The notes under the pieces: generated by a model
What the model saw: the letters and a program-made list of their open reading frames with translations, nothing else
Databases searched by the model: none
What the model was told of the DNA's origin: nothing
Shown: positions 28,965 through 40,144 of the stretch, piece by piece
Numbering within the stretch: position 1 is the first letter of the stretch
Layout of the letters: each line of letters begins with the position of its first letter
Program-made: the position numbers and the translations under genes
Assembly (NCBI GenBank): GCA_016713325.1
Contig: JADJPJ010000107.1
Location: forward strand, 1-64,000
DNA length: 64,000 nucleotides
From: Candidatus Flexifilum affinis
GTDB lineage: Bacteria; Chloroflexota; Anaerolineae; Aggregatilineales; Phototrophicaceae
Reading direction: 5' to 3'

Positions 28965-29785
28965 CGCCGGAACGTCCAGGAACTCGAACCGTAGACCTGA
29001 TCCGCCAGGACGGCGGCGCGCTCCTTTTCCTGCGCGCTGAGCGAGGCGGGTACTAAATCGACACGGTACACACTTTCCAGGGATTGGCTGAACAGGGAGG
29101 CGAGGGTCGCGCGGTCGGGCGGAACGGCACCAGTCACCTCGGTCAGGGTAGTGGCATGCTGGCGCACAGCTTCTTTGGCGACTTGGCGCGCCGACTCGGA
29201 GTCGTAGCACAGGACCTCACAGATCTGCGCGATGTCTCCGCCGATGGGGAGCGATCCGTGCTGCAAAATGCCACCACTCCGGCGCATCTGCGCACTGCCG
29301 ACCAGCTTGCGGCCGTTGCAGGTGATCTCGTAGTCCGAGGTGGTCTCAAAGCAGGCCGGCACGCCCCACAGATGAGGCGCTGTCGGCCCGGCGGTTTTTC
29401 GATCTGCCCGCGGGTCGATACCCAGCGCACTCAGAGCTGCAATCAGCCCGGCGCTGAGCTGGCGGTAGCTCTCCAGGATGCCACCCTCAGCCAGGGGGTG
29501 ATCGTCGGGAATGGCGATGCTGTAAGTGAGCTCATCGGCATGGAGCACGGCGCCTCCTCCGGTGGGTCGGCGCACCAGCGAGAAACCATGAGCCTTCAGC
29601 CGTTCGAGATCGACCTCGCGTGCTCGCTGGCCGTATCCCAGGGAGAGGCAGTAGGGCGTCCAGGCGTAGAAGCGGAGGGTTGGAGGGGTTGATCGGGCGA
29701 TCACCGATTCGAGAATGGCCTGGTCGATGGCCATGTTGTGCGCGCCGGAGGCCGCGCCGTGTTCGATCAAACGCCATTGATCCAC
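28961..29785 (-). CDS. lipM: Octanoyltransferase LipM (lipoate biosynthesis)
   Basis: Transfers octanoyl from ACP to GcvH or E2 lipoyl domains. The BPL/LPL fold motifs SLVRRPTGGGAVLHADELTY and ITCNGRKLVGSAQMRRSGGI are present. PACFETTSDYE carries the Cys typical of LipM, in place of the LipB arrangement. About 274 residues from GTG 29785, which follows GGGGCGAGG; ATG 29812 is in frame but has no ribosome site. The 3' end overlaps the preceding plus-strand gene by 4 bases, tail to tail. Confidence 0.85.
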   Translation of the reverse strand: MDQWRLIEHGAASGAHNMAIDQAILESVIARSTPPTLRFYAWTPYCLSLGYGQRAREVDLERLKAHGFSLVRRPTGGGAVLHADELTYSIAIPDDHPLAEGGILESYRQLSAGLIAALSALGIDPRADRKTAGPTAPHLWGVPACFETTSDYEITCNGRKLVGSAQMRRSGGILQHGSLPIGGDIAQICEVLCYDSESARQVAKEAVRQHATTLTEVTGAVPPDRATLASLFSQSLESVYRVDLVPASLSAQEKERAAVLADQVYGSSSWTFRR

Positions 29786-29828
29786 GAGGCCTCGCCCCCT
29801 AGACTTATACATAGAAATTCAGTCCGTC

Positions 29829-30077
29829 GTGGCACACACACCCATGAACCCTATCGAAGAAGCGCAGATCATGGACATTGGCGAAAACCCCTCACAGCCC
29901 TCACCAGGCAGTTCCAGCACCATCTCGGCTGCCCGCAAGCGCGCTCAGCGACGACGTTCTTCCTCGACCATCAAACGCACAGATTGGATTGGCGTGATCA
30001 TCGTCGTCGCGCTTCTCCTGGTCGTGGCGGTCGTGCTCCTGATGATCGCTGCGGCGGTCGGCGTGCAAATCGGCTGA
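29829..30077 (+). CDS. Small single-span membrane protein
   Basis: Up to 82 residues from GTG 29829; ATG 29844 or 29871 are alternatives. A hydrophilic, Ser/Arg-rich N-terminus (AARKRAQRRRSSSTIKR) is followed by one C-terminal membrane helix (WIGVIIVVALLLVVAVVLLM). Topology N-in by the positive-inside rule. No family recognised. Divergent from lipM. Confidence 0.6.
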   Translation: MAHTPMNPIEEAQIMDIGENPSQPSPGSSSTISAARKRAQRRRSSSTIKRTDWIGVIIVVALLLVVAVVLLMIAAAVGVQIG

Positions 30078-30106
30078 GACGCCGCGCAGTCTTTCCTCTG
30101 CCATTC

Positions 30107-31726
30107 TCAGTCCACGATCGGATGCAGCAGCAGGTAGTCGAAGCCATTCATCGGGATCGTCTCCTCCTGCCTGTAGTTCACGGCAATCGCGCGGAGCACA
30201 TCTGGCGGGTAGAACTGGGCGCGCAGGACGATCAGCCCGAACTCCCGTCTGTCAATCATGCCGATGAGGGCGGTCGGGTCGAACTGCCCATTATTGGCCA
30301 GGTTGAGGAGCTGCGTCGGATTGGTGATCACGTCCATGCCGGCCAGCAGATTGAACGCCGCTTCTTCGCTCAAGACCGCGCCAGGAGCCTCCCGCACCCG
30401 TTCCACGATTTGCCAGCCGGCGTCGACGTCGGCCTGCGTCGTCCAGTGACCGATATCCGCGTATCCCCCGGCAATACGCCCTGCCGAGTCGTAAAAGCCG
30501 TTGAGCGCATTGGCTTCCACACCCAGCAGATCGGCCGCGTTTTCGAATACCGGACCCTCGGTCGGCATATGCAGCACCGCGCGTCCGTAGCCGATGTACA
30601 GGAGCGGCACGATCAGCAGCGCACCAGTCCGAATAGGGCGGGCGAGAGGCGTCAATCGGCCCAGAAGATGGCGGTAGTACAGATTGGACGGCGGAAACTC
30701 CAGGTCGCCGTTCAGCACGCGTGATAAGAAGATGCCGCTCAGCAGACTCAGGCCGGCGATGGAGGTGGCGAAATAGCTGTCGCCTGCGCCCCACTTGCCG
30801 CTCAAAACGCCTATCGCGACGCCGGCGATCCACCAGATCGAGTAGATCGACAGCCGCGAGAAGTACAGTTCGTACAGCGCCATCAGCGCGGCCGGAATGA
30901 TCAGGAACCCGTGCAGGCTGAACCACAGTCGGTAAAGACCGGCCGTCTGGGCGGGGATGTACTCGTTGACGTTGGCGCTGATGGTTTGCAGCCACCACTG
31001 TCCGCCGGTGGCGACATCCATCCACAGGAAGATTGCGCCGCCCACCATCGCGAAGCCGATACCCCAGGCCAGCGACCTCCGTGGATTGCGGATGAACAGA
31101 TAGGCGAAGGCGGCGATGGCCGTTGCGACGGCCAACTGCTTGGTATATCCGGCCGCCAGGATGAGCGCGAGCCCGAGGAGGATCGTCCGCCGTCGCTGGC
31201 GGTCATCTGCGATCTCATTGGCGCGGGCCAGCACGACCACAGCCAGCGTCTCGAACATCACCATGGTCATGTGCTGCCGGAACAGCGGCCCGATGTGGTA
31301 CACCGTATTGGAAGCCAGGAACGCCAACCCGGCCAGCACCGCGATCGCCGGCCGGCGGCCTTCGCGATAGACGGCCAGGCCGATGGCCGCCGCGGTGATC
31401 AGCGTCCCGAGGAAGCCCAGCAACCGCCCATACCAGTAGGCCGGGCCAAAGAGCCACACGAATGGCGCGGCAATGACGTGGTACAGGGGAGGGTAATTGC
31501 TGGAGTAGAATGGAAAAACGTTGGTGTCTTTGTACGGAAATTCGCCGCGACTGAACAGGATGGTGTCGACCAGTTCGAAGCCCTCACCCTGATCGTAGTC
31601 GAAGGGGAAAGCTATCAGGTTGGCCGCGTACAGGACATAGACGACGAAAAGCGAAAGCAGGACGAACAGTGCAGCCGCGAAAAGGACTCGGCTGATATAA
31701 TGGATGCTTCTGCTTGGTTCGTTCAT
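30107..31726 (-). CDS. Polytopic membrane protein, glycosyltransferase-39-like
   Basis: About 539 residues with ten or more membrane helices. The first extracellular loop FPFDYDQGEGFELVDTILFS carries an Asp/Glu pair like that of GT-C dolichyl-phosphate-mannose-type transferases, followed by SSNYPPLYHVIAAPFVWLFG. The C-terminal 150 residues are soluble (NAADLLGVEANALNGFYDSA). It probably transfers a sugar from a lipid carrier to a surface acceptor; donor and acceptor are unknown. ATG 31726 is chosen because residues before it lack hydrophobic order. No clear ribosome site. Confidence 0.7.
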   Translation of the reverse strand: MNEPSRSIHYISRVLFAAALFVLLSLFVVYVLYAANLIAFPFDYDQGEGFELVDTILFSRGEFPYKDTNVFPFYSSNYPPLYHVIAAPFVWLFGPAYWYGRLLGFLGTLITAAAIGLAVYREGRRPAIAVLAGLAFLASNTVYHIGPLFRQHMTMVMFETLAVVVLARANEIADDRQRRRTILLGLALILAAGYTKQLAVATAIAAFAYLFIRNPRRSLAWGIGFAMVGGAIFLWMDVATGGQWWLQTISANVNEYIPAQTAGLYRLWFSLHGFLIIPAALMALYELYFSRLSIYSIWWIAGVAIGVLSGKWGAGDSYFATSIAGLSLLSGIFLSRVLNGDLEFPPSNLYYRHLLGRLTPLARPIRTGALLIVPLLYIGYGRAVLHMPTEGPVFENAADLLGVEANALNGFYDSAGRIAGGYADIGHWTTQADVDAGWQIVERVREAPGAVLSEEAAFNLLAGMDVITNPTQLLNLANNGQFDPTALIGMIDRREFGLIVLRAQFYPPDVLRAIAVNYRQEETIPMNGFDYLLLHPIVD

Positions 31727-31793
31727 AGAGGTGGGGTGGCCCGACCGCTGCGGTGGTACTGACAGACCGGCTTGAGGCGGTGCAAGGCGCAAG

Positions 31794-32009
31794 TCATGCG
31801 GGCTGATCCCCCAGTGGAATCAAGGTCAGGCCAACAAGGGCGATCGCAGCGGCGAGCCCCAGAGCAATCTGCTGGGCAGGGCCGATGCCGCCTTCCCGAC
31901 CAAAATCGATGATGTCGATGGCGATGATCGCCAGGAATGCCCCGGCGCCGCCTATCAACATGAGAATTCCCAGAATTCGTTTGCTCAATGTGAAACGTTT
32001 CGACAACAT
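31794..32009 (-). CDS. Small two-helix membrane protein
   Basis: 71 residues with two hydrophobic segments (ILGILMLIGGAGAFLAIIAI and IALGLAAAIALVGLTLIPL) joined by a charged loop. It is followed by the large membrane protein in the same direction with 67 bases between, so the two may be co-transcribed. No family recognised. Confidence 0.6.
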   Translation of the reverse strand: MLSKRFTLSKRILGILMLIGGAGAFLAIIAIDIIDFGREGGIGPAQQIALGLAAAIALVGLTLIPLGDQPA

Positions 32010-32134
32010 AGTTCGTAGATGATGTACATAACCGACAAGTTACAGGACCGGCCTGATGAAGTGCTCCGCAACGATCTTGCGTGCGGCATCGTACACTGTC
32101 AATAAGGAAACCGCTCGACCGAGGAGAACCCAAA

Positions 32135-32854
32135 ATGATCGATGATCCCATCCTACCCCATGATGAACTCGATCGAGTAAACCGTTTGTCCTCCAGCGAG
32201 ACTGAACCGGTTGCTCGACCAACTCTGGAAGAGAGCGAACGCTCCAGCCGTCTGGCTGTTCAGACATCCGAACAATCGCCTGCTGGGGCACCCGCTCCGC
32301 GCCTGCCGCGTGAGACGCTGCGCAGCAGTGGAAGCTGGCCGCGGACGCCGCGCACGACGGTGGCTGTGCCAGTGAGCGACGACGAGCGCTTGTGGGCGGC
32401 GGTTGCTCATGCCAGCGCATGGATCACCCTGTTCGGTGGAATCGTCAGCATCGGCGCGGTGCTGCCAGTCAGCATCTTCATCCCGCTGGTCATCTTCTTC
32501 ATCTTCCGCAAGAAGTCGGAATACATCGCGTTTCACGCGCTGCAGGCGTTCGTCCTTCAGCTCGTCGGCACGGTGGGCGCGGCCGCGCTGCTGGCCGTGG
32601 GTGGCGTCGTGTGGGGCATCGGCATGGTCGTCGCGCTGATCGCCGTCATGGCAGTGGTAGGTTTCGTGCTCGTCCCGCTTTGGGGCTTCGTTGGGCTGGG
32701 TCTCCTGGCCGTCGTGCTTCTGCTGCCGCTGAGCATGGTGTTTTATGGCACGCTGGGCGCCATCGAGTCTTTCCGTGGACGCGATTACCGCTACCCGGTC
32801 ATCAGCCGGTGGATCGACCGCCAGCTTCACGGCAGCCACTATCGCTATGTTTGA
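32135..32854 (+). CDS. DUF4870-like (Tic20-type) membrane protein
   Basis: 239 residues. The N-terminal 85 are hydrophilic and disordered (Ser/Glu/Pro-rich). The rest matches the DUF4870 pattern: DDERLWAAVAHASAWITLFG, FIFRKKSEYIAFHALQAFVL, then two long hydrophobic segments and a final IESFRGRDYRYPVISRWIDR. ATG follows GAGGAG. Function of the family is unknown. A terminator follows. Confidence 0.8.
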   Translation: MIDDPILPHDELDRVNRLSSSETEPVARPTLEESERSSRLAVQTSEQSPAGAPAPRLPRETLRSSGSWPRTPRTTVAVPVSDDERLWAAVAHASAWITLFGGIVSIGAVLPVSIFIPLVIFFIFRKKSEYIAFHALQAFVLQLVGTVGAAALLAVGGVVWGIGMVVALIAVMAVVGFVLVPLWGFVGLGLLAVVLLLPLSMVFYGTLGAIESFRGRDYRYPVISRWIDRQLHGSHYRYV

Positions 32855-32881
32855 CATCATCCCGGTACGGATATGGCCGAG

Positions 32882-32917
32882 GACCGACGCCCAGCAGCAC
32901 CGGGCGTCGGTCTTTTC
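32882..32917 (+). terminator. Intrinsic terminator
   Basis: An 11-bp stem GACCGACGCCC / GGGCGTCGGTC around a 9-base loop, followed by TTTT. It lies past the DUF4870-like gene and overlaps the end of the convergent histone-deacetylase-like gene. Confidence 0.8.
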
Positions 32918-33947
32918 ATGTGAGCTTGTGCACCTGCCGAATCTCGGCGATCAGTGAGCTGAGATCCGGCTCACGCCGCGCTCCAACCGGTGGACCGAGC
33001 GGGTCCGTCGGCGCCCGTCCGGTGAGCAGTCGCGCGATGTTGACCATCCCGTTGGCCAGCGCATCAAGGTTGTAGCCGCCTTCCATGACGAAGGCGATCT
33101 TGCCCCCACACAGTTCATCTGCAAGCGTGATCATGCGCTGCGCCAGGGATGCATAACCTTCCAGTGTCAGCGCCATTCCCGCAAGTGGATCGGCCCAGTG
33201 GGCATCGTGGCCGACGGACACCAGGATCATCTGGGGTTGGAAGCGCCTTGCTGCCGGCAGGATGATCTCGTCGAAGACTTGCCCATAGTTGCGATCGCCG
33301 CAGCCTCCGGGCATGGGAATGTTTAGCGTGAAGCCCGTTCCTTTGCCCGTGCCGACGTCACCGATCGCTCCCGTGCCCGGATAGATGTGGGCCTGATGGG
33401 TGGAAATGAAGAGCACCGAAGGATCGTCATAGAAGATGGCTTCGGTACCGTTTCCGTGGTGCACGTCGTAGTCGACGATGAGAACGCGTTCCAGGCCGTG
33501 CGCCCGCTGGGCGTGACGCGCCGCCACTGCAACGTTGTTCAGCAGACAGAAGCCCATGGCTCGACCCGGCATGGCGTGGTGTCCAGGGGGGCGTACCACG
33601 GCGATGCTCGACTCGCATGTCTCGCGCAAGACCGAATCGACCGCATGAACAACCCCGCCGGCCGCAATTCTGGCGATCTCGTAGGAGATCGGGTTAGCAT
33701 AGGTGTCTGCGTCAAGGCGTACGGTTCGGTCCAGCGAGTCGAGGGTGCGCAGCAGGCGAAGGTAATCTTCGGTGTGGACGGAGCGCAGACTCTCTTCATC
33801 AACGAGAGGGGCTTCGGCTTTGACGATCTCCTTCAGGCCGCTCTGTTCCATGTGTTGCCAGACAGCGCGGATGCGCCCGGCGTGTTCGGGATGCTGGGGC
33901 GCATCATGTTCAACACACCGGGGGTGTGTGACGTACAGTATGGACAT
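32916..33947 (-). CDS. Histone deacetylase / acetoin utilisation (AcuC) family amidohydrolase
   Basis: Zinc-dependent deacetylase of 343 residues starting MSILYVTHPRCVEHDAPQHP. Active-site parts are RPPGHHAMPGRAMGFCLLNN (general-base His pair), LIVDYDVHHGNGTEAIFYDD (zinc Asp and His) and ILVSVGHDAHWADPLAGM (second zinc Asp). In bacteria such enzymes act on polyamines, acyl-lysine or small amides; the substrate here is unknown. The frame is open upstream to 34076, but the homologous start is 33947. Confidence 0.9.
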   Translation of the reverse strand: MSILYVTHPRCVEHDAPQHPEHAGRIRAVWQHMEQSGLKEIVKAEAPLVDEESLRSVHTEDYLRLLRTLDSLDRTVRLDADTYANPISYEIARIAAGGVVHAVDSVLRETCESSIAVVRPPGHHAMPGRAMGFCLLNNVAVAARHAQRAHGLERVLIVDYDVHHGNGTEAIFYDDPSVLFISTHQAHIYPGTGAIGDVGTGKGTGFTLNIPMPGGCGDRNYGQVFDEIILPAARRFQPQMILVSVGHDAHWADPLAGMALTLEGYASLAQRMITLADELCGGKIAFVMEGGYNLDALANGMVNIARLLTGRAPTDPLGPPVGARREPDLSSLIAEIRQVHKLT

Positions 33948-34023
33948 GAGACAATACCCTTTTTGCGCAGATGCCGGGGAACCGAAATGCCGAAAGCTAT
34001 TATAATGGGGCGATTGACCGCTG

Positions 34024-35425
34024 ATGAGTCTGTTGAAGCGCATTACACAAAACACAATGCGTTCCGCGACATCCAAGCGTGAACGAGACAGTGTTTTTGC
34101 CCCAACCCGGCGCAGGGCAAAGGTGGACAGAATGTATTATGAGAAGCTGGTGGGCTGGGCGCGTGATGTCTGGAACGAGCGTCACCCTGGTTCCGAGGCG
34201 GTCACCATCTGGGCATCCTCCGAATGCAGCAATCGCATTGCCCAGAAACAGGTGAAGCCCGGTCGTCGCCTGCGCGCAAGTGCCCGATTTAGCAGCCTGG
34301 AGCCGATTGACTGTCCGCTGATCGTGCCGATCAGCGATTATGGTGCGCGCGGACGGCAGATGGTACTGACGGCCAGCGCCGGAGCTTTCGTCTTCCACTT
34401 CAGCGATGGGGAGGACGCCTTCGAAGTCGTGTATGCCAGCGCCTACATGAGTGAGGATGCGCAGGACCTGAGCGCCGTGGCGATCGTTCCGGAAGGGCGT
34501 CTGGAAGTGTGGGCGGCCTTTGAAATTGCCTGCGCCCGCGCGGTTCGGCCGCGCATTCGCCGCCGTCGCGACGTGTACATCATTGGCGGCACGGACGCTT
34601 TCTTTGACCCGACGGTTGAGTGGGGCGACGTGATCCTGCCCGACGATCTGAAAGACAAGATTCAGGACGATATCGAAGCGTTCTTTGACGAAGGGGTTGG
34701 CATCTATCGTCAACTGAAGCTGCCCCCGTTTCGAAAGCTGCTGCTGGCCGGTGTTCCGGGGACGGGCAAGACGATGCTCTGTGCCGCCCTGGCGCGCATC
34801 GCCATCCGCCGCGGCCGGGTGGTGGTCTACGTTTCCGGTTCGGACCGCGATGGAGCATCCTTTGAAAAGATCCAGCGCGCGCTCCAGGCGGTGGCCGCTG
34901 CGCGCTTCCCGGTTTTACTGATCGTGGAGGAGTTCGACGCCTATCTCCGCGGCGACGACAAGGCGCGCGTGCTGAACGTGCTGGATGGCATCGAGTCGCC
35001 GAATAATCCGAAGGGGGCGCTGCTGCTGGCGACCACCAACTACCCGGAGGCCATCGACGAGCGCATTGCCAAACGGCCGGGCCGGCTGGATCGTATCTTC
35101 GTCATTCCTACCATAGAGGATGAGGGGGCAGGCGGCCCAGATGCTTCGTCATTACATGCGTGAGCACTGGCAGGAGGACCACATCTCGGTCGTGCCGGAT
35201 CTGCTCAATCAGCCGGGTGCCTTTGTGCGCGAGGTCGCGCTGCACGCCCGCATGATCGCCGCCCACGAGCGTCGCACAGAGGTGACGCTGGACATGCTGG
35301 AGCGTTCGGTGCAGAGCCTGCTCAAGCAGCTCCGCTCCGAGAGGGATTTTCTAACCCAGCGCCGGCCAATCTCCCTGATGGGCGCGGCAGCTCGCCGGCA
35401 GCGGGCCACCTCGGACAGCGACTGA
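34024..35425 (+). CDS. AAA+ ATPase (FtsH/BCS1-like core), one frameshift
   Basis: The N-terminal 200 residues match nothing I recognise. The ATPase core follows, with Walker A LLAGVPGTGKTMLCAALARI, a Walker-B-like LLIVEEFDAYLRG in which Glu replaces the usual Asp before the catalytic Glu, and ATTNYPEAIDERIAKRPGRL (sensor 1 and Arg finger). After a break in a G-run near 35124, the lid domain continues QMLRHYMREHWQEDHIS and LDMLERSVQSLLKQLRSE. About 466 residues. A strong terminator follows. This is the only clearly frameshifted gene right of 22 kb. Confidence 0.75.
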
Positions 35426-35462
35426 CCCAGACATTCCGTAGTGGAGCAAATCAGACCAACAA

Positions 35463-35498
35463 AAAAAGGGTACGGTGAACCACCGTACCCTTTTTGTT
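35463..35498. terminator. Intrinsic terminator, A- and T-flanked
   Basis: A perfect 15-bp stem (AAAAAGGGTACGGTG and its complement) around AAC, with the T-run on the plus strand and the A-run on the other arm. It lies 37 bases past the AAA+ gene and could also work on the minus strand. Confidence 0.9.
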
Positions 35499-35847
35499 GT
35501 CAAAAAACCCTGCCATGCCGTGTGTGCGGAGTTTTGAACCTGCTTTCGCAGGTGGGCTCCGAGTAAGCGTTGAGGTCTTGGCAACGCATGCCTATCACCT
35601 TGCCGCCACAGTGCCGGACCCCGTTCATAGACTGTTGGCTCAAAACGTTGGGCGCGACATCACGAACACAGCAGGATGTGACTGTTATATCAGTCAGCCA
35701 TCGACGCGTAAAGGGGGAATGCCGTACCGGCCGGCCGCGCACCAAGTCTTAAATAGAGAAACCCACTGTCTTCGATATCCTGATCTTCTCGACGCTCAGA
35801 CCTGCGCGTGAGTGCAGGCCTGAGCGTGGGCCGAAATCGCGACAGGG
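35499..35847. other. Intergenic region between AAA+ gene and katG
   Basis: About 350 bases without a convincing gene. It contains a short hairpin ACCTGC-TTTC-GCAGGT (35536-35551) and a longer imperfect one (35793-35826, CGCTCAG...CTGAGCG) that lies just past the katG stop. The second may act in katG termination, though it has no T-run. Confidence 0.4.
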
Positions 35848-38040
<2,193 letters not shown>

Positions 38041-38173
38041 CTACTCCTTATGTGCCATGCGTCTTCGCTATACAAGAGGGTATGCATCTTCGCTGAACTT
38101 CGCGTCTTGAAGAGATCGCTCGATATCGTGCCTGGACTTGATTTGCCAGTACGCCGTGGTAGGTCAATAGAAC

Positions 38174-38203
38174 GGGGGCGGCTTTCTCATGGAAAGCCCC
38201 CCG
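38174..38203 (-). terminator. Possible terminator of aspS
   Basis: A GC-rich hairpin (GGCTTTC / GAAAGCC extended by G and C runs) 20 bases past the aspS stop on the minus strand, followed on that strand by a weak T-rich stretch. It lies between aspS and the katG start. Confidence 0.5.
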
Positions 38204-38223
38204 CTTGCGTTCATTGGAATCAG

Positions 38224-40023
38224 CTAGCTCTTCTTGGCCGGCTCGATCACCCGGATGAAGAGGTCATCCAGTTGTTTTGGTTCGGCGGGCGAAGGCGCAC
38301 CGGCCATCAGATCGGCGCCATTCTGGGTCTTGGGGAAGGCCATCACCTCACGGATGTTGGTTTCGCCGCTGAGCACCATGATCAGGCGGTCGATGCCCGA
38401 AGCGATGCCACCATGCGGCGGCGTGCCATATTCGAACGCTTCCAGCATGTGGCCGAACTGTTCCTTGGCGCGCTCCATCGTCTGCCCGATCAGCGGGAAG
38501 ATCTTTTCCTGAATGGCGCGCTGGTGAATGCGGATGCTGCCGCCGGCCACTTCCTGACCGTTGGCGATCAGGTCATACTGCGAGCCGCGTGCCTTGCCGG
38601 GGTCCGTATCCAGATAGGGCAGGTCTTCCGGCAGCGGCATGGTGAACATGTGCTGCGACGGATCCCAGCGCTGCTCTTCCTCGCTCCAGAAGAAGAGCGG
38701 GAAGTCGATCACCCAGGCAAAGGCCATCATGTCGGGATCGGCGAGCTGAAGCTTTTCGGCCAGATGACGGCGCAGCGTATCCACGACCAGATAGACGATA
38801 TCGCGCTTGTCCGATGTAAAGAGGACAAGGTCTCCTGGTTCGATGCCGACGCGCTCGAACAGCGCCAGCTTCTGCTCGACGGTGAAGTACTTGCCGATCG
38901 GCCCCTTGATCTCCTCGTCGTCCTTCTCCGGGATGGCCATCCACGCCAGACCCTTCGCGCCGACCGTGCGAACCAGTTCTTCAAGCGCAGCCGTCTCTTT
39001 GCGCAGCTGCATGCCGCTGAGCGCGCCCATCTTCGGCACGCGAATGGCCTTGATCGGCTTGCCCTCGGCGGCGTTGGCCACAAAGATGGGGAAGCCGCTC
39101 TTGCCGGCAATGTCGGTCACTTCCACGGCTGCCAGGTCGTAGCGCAGATCAGGCTTGTCGGAACCGTACTTCTCCATGACCTCGGTATAGGTCAGTCGCT
39201 GGAACGGTTTGCTGAGCAGGTGCTTCTCCGGAACGAAGGTCTCGATCATCGTGGTCATCAGACCCTCGATGAGTTCCATCACGTCCTCGCGCTGGACGAA
39301 GCTCATCTCCAGGTCGAGCTGGGTGAACTCCGGCTGGCGGTTGCCACGCAAATCCTCGTCGCGGAAGCAGCGGGCGATCTGAAAGTAGCGCTCGTAACCG
39401 GCGACCATGAGCAACTGCTTGAGCTGCTGCGGGCTCTGCGGCAGTGCGTAGAACGTTCCGGGGTTCAGGCGGCTGGGTACGAGGAAGTCGCGCGCCCCCT
39501 CCGGCGTGGTCTTGAACAGAATCGGCGTTTCCACCTCGACGAAACCGCGCTCGTCAAGATAGTCGCGGATGAACTTGACAACCTGGTGGCGCAGAACGAT
39601 GTTCTTCTGCACATTGGGCCGGCGCAGATAGAGATAGCGATAGCGCATCTTCGCTTCTTCATCGACCGCATCTTCGCGATTGATGAGGAAGGGCGGCACC
39701 TTGGAGGCATTCAGCACCACGACGGAATCGGGCTCGATTTCGATCTCGCCAGTGGCCAGATCGGGGTTCGCCGTCCCTTCCGGACGCGCATGGACGACGC
39801 CGCTGACCTGAACCACGAATTCGCTGCGCAGACCGCTGGCGGCTGCATGCGCATCAGGCTGATTTTCCTGGTCGATTCGCACCTGGACGATGCCTGATCG
39901 GTCGCGCAGATCGATGAAAATCAAGCCGCCCTGATCGCGTCGACGGTGCACCCAGCCCGCTAATGTTACGTGCTGCCCAACCTGTTCGAGCCTCAGCTCG
40001 CCGCAGTGATGAGTCTTTAACAT
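38224..40023 (-). CDS. aspS: Aspartyl-tRNA synthetase (bacterial type)
   Basis: Class II synthetase of 599 residues. The N-terminal OB fold has LAGWVHRRRDQGGLIFIDLR. Class II motif 2 is YFQIARCFRDEDLRGNRQPE, flanked by EFTQLDLEMSF. The GAD insertion domain is present (residues about 290-410), typical of bacterial AspRS. Motif 3 is GGIASGIDRLIMVLSG. ATG 40023 is the homologous start; the frame is open further upstream. Whether it also charges tRNA-Asn cannot be decided from the sequence. Confidence 0.95.
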   Translation of the reverse strand: MLKTHHCGELRLEQVGQHVTLAGWVHRRRDQGGLIFIDLRDRSGIVQVRIDQENQPDAHAAASGLRSEFVVQVSGVVHARPEGTANPDLATGEIEIEPDSVVVLNASKVPPFLINREDAVDEEAKMRYRYLYLRRPNVQKNIVLRHQVVKFIRDYLDERGFVEVETPILFKTTPEGARDFLVPSRLNPGTFYALPQSPQQLKQLLMVAGYERYFQIARCFRDEDLRGNRQPEFTQLDLEMSFVQREDVMELIEGLMTTMIETFVPEKHLLSKPFQRLTYTEVMEKYGSDKPDLRYDLAAVEVTDIAGKSGFPIFVANAAEGKPIKAIRVPKMGALSGMQLRKETAALEELVRTVGAKGLAWMAIPEKDDEEIKGPIGKYFTVEQKLALFERVGIEPGDLVLFTSDKRDIVYLVVDTLRRHLAEKLQLADPDMMAFAWVIDFPLFFWSEEEQRWDPSQHMFTMPLPEDLPYLDTDPGKARGSQYDLIANGQEVAGGSIRIHQRAIQEKIFPLIGQTMERAKEQFGHMLEAFEYGTPPHGGIASGIDRLIMVLSGETNIREVMAFPKTQNGADLMAGAPSPAEPKQLDDLFIRVIEPAKKS

Positions 40024-40144
40024 GAAACTACCGCTCCTGCGTGGGTCTGCCCTTCGCAGGGCAAAGCATAACACAGTGCGATAGGTTTCCAAAAGGGCGG
40101 CAGGCTGACCCGCAATGTTATGCACAGGTCGCCTGCGCTGCCGT

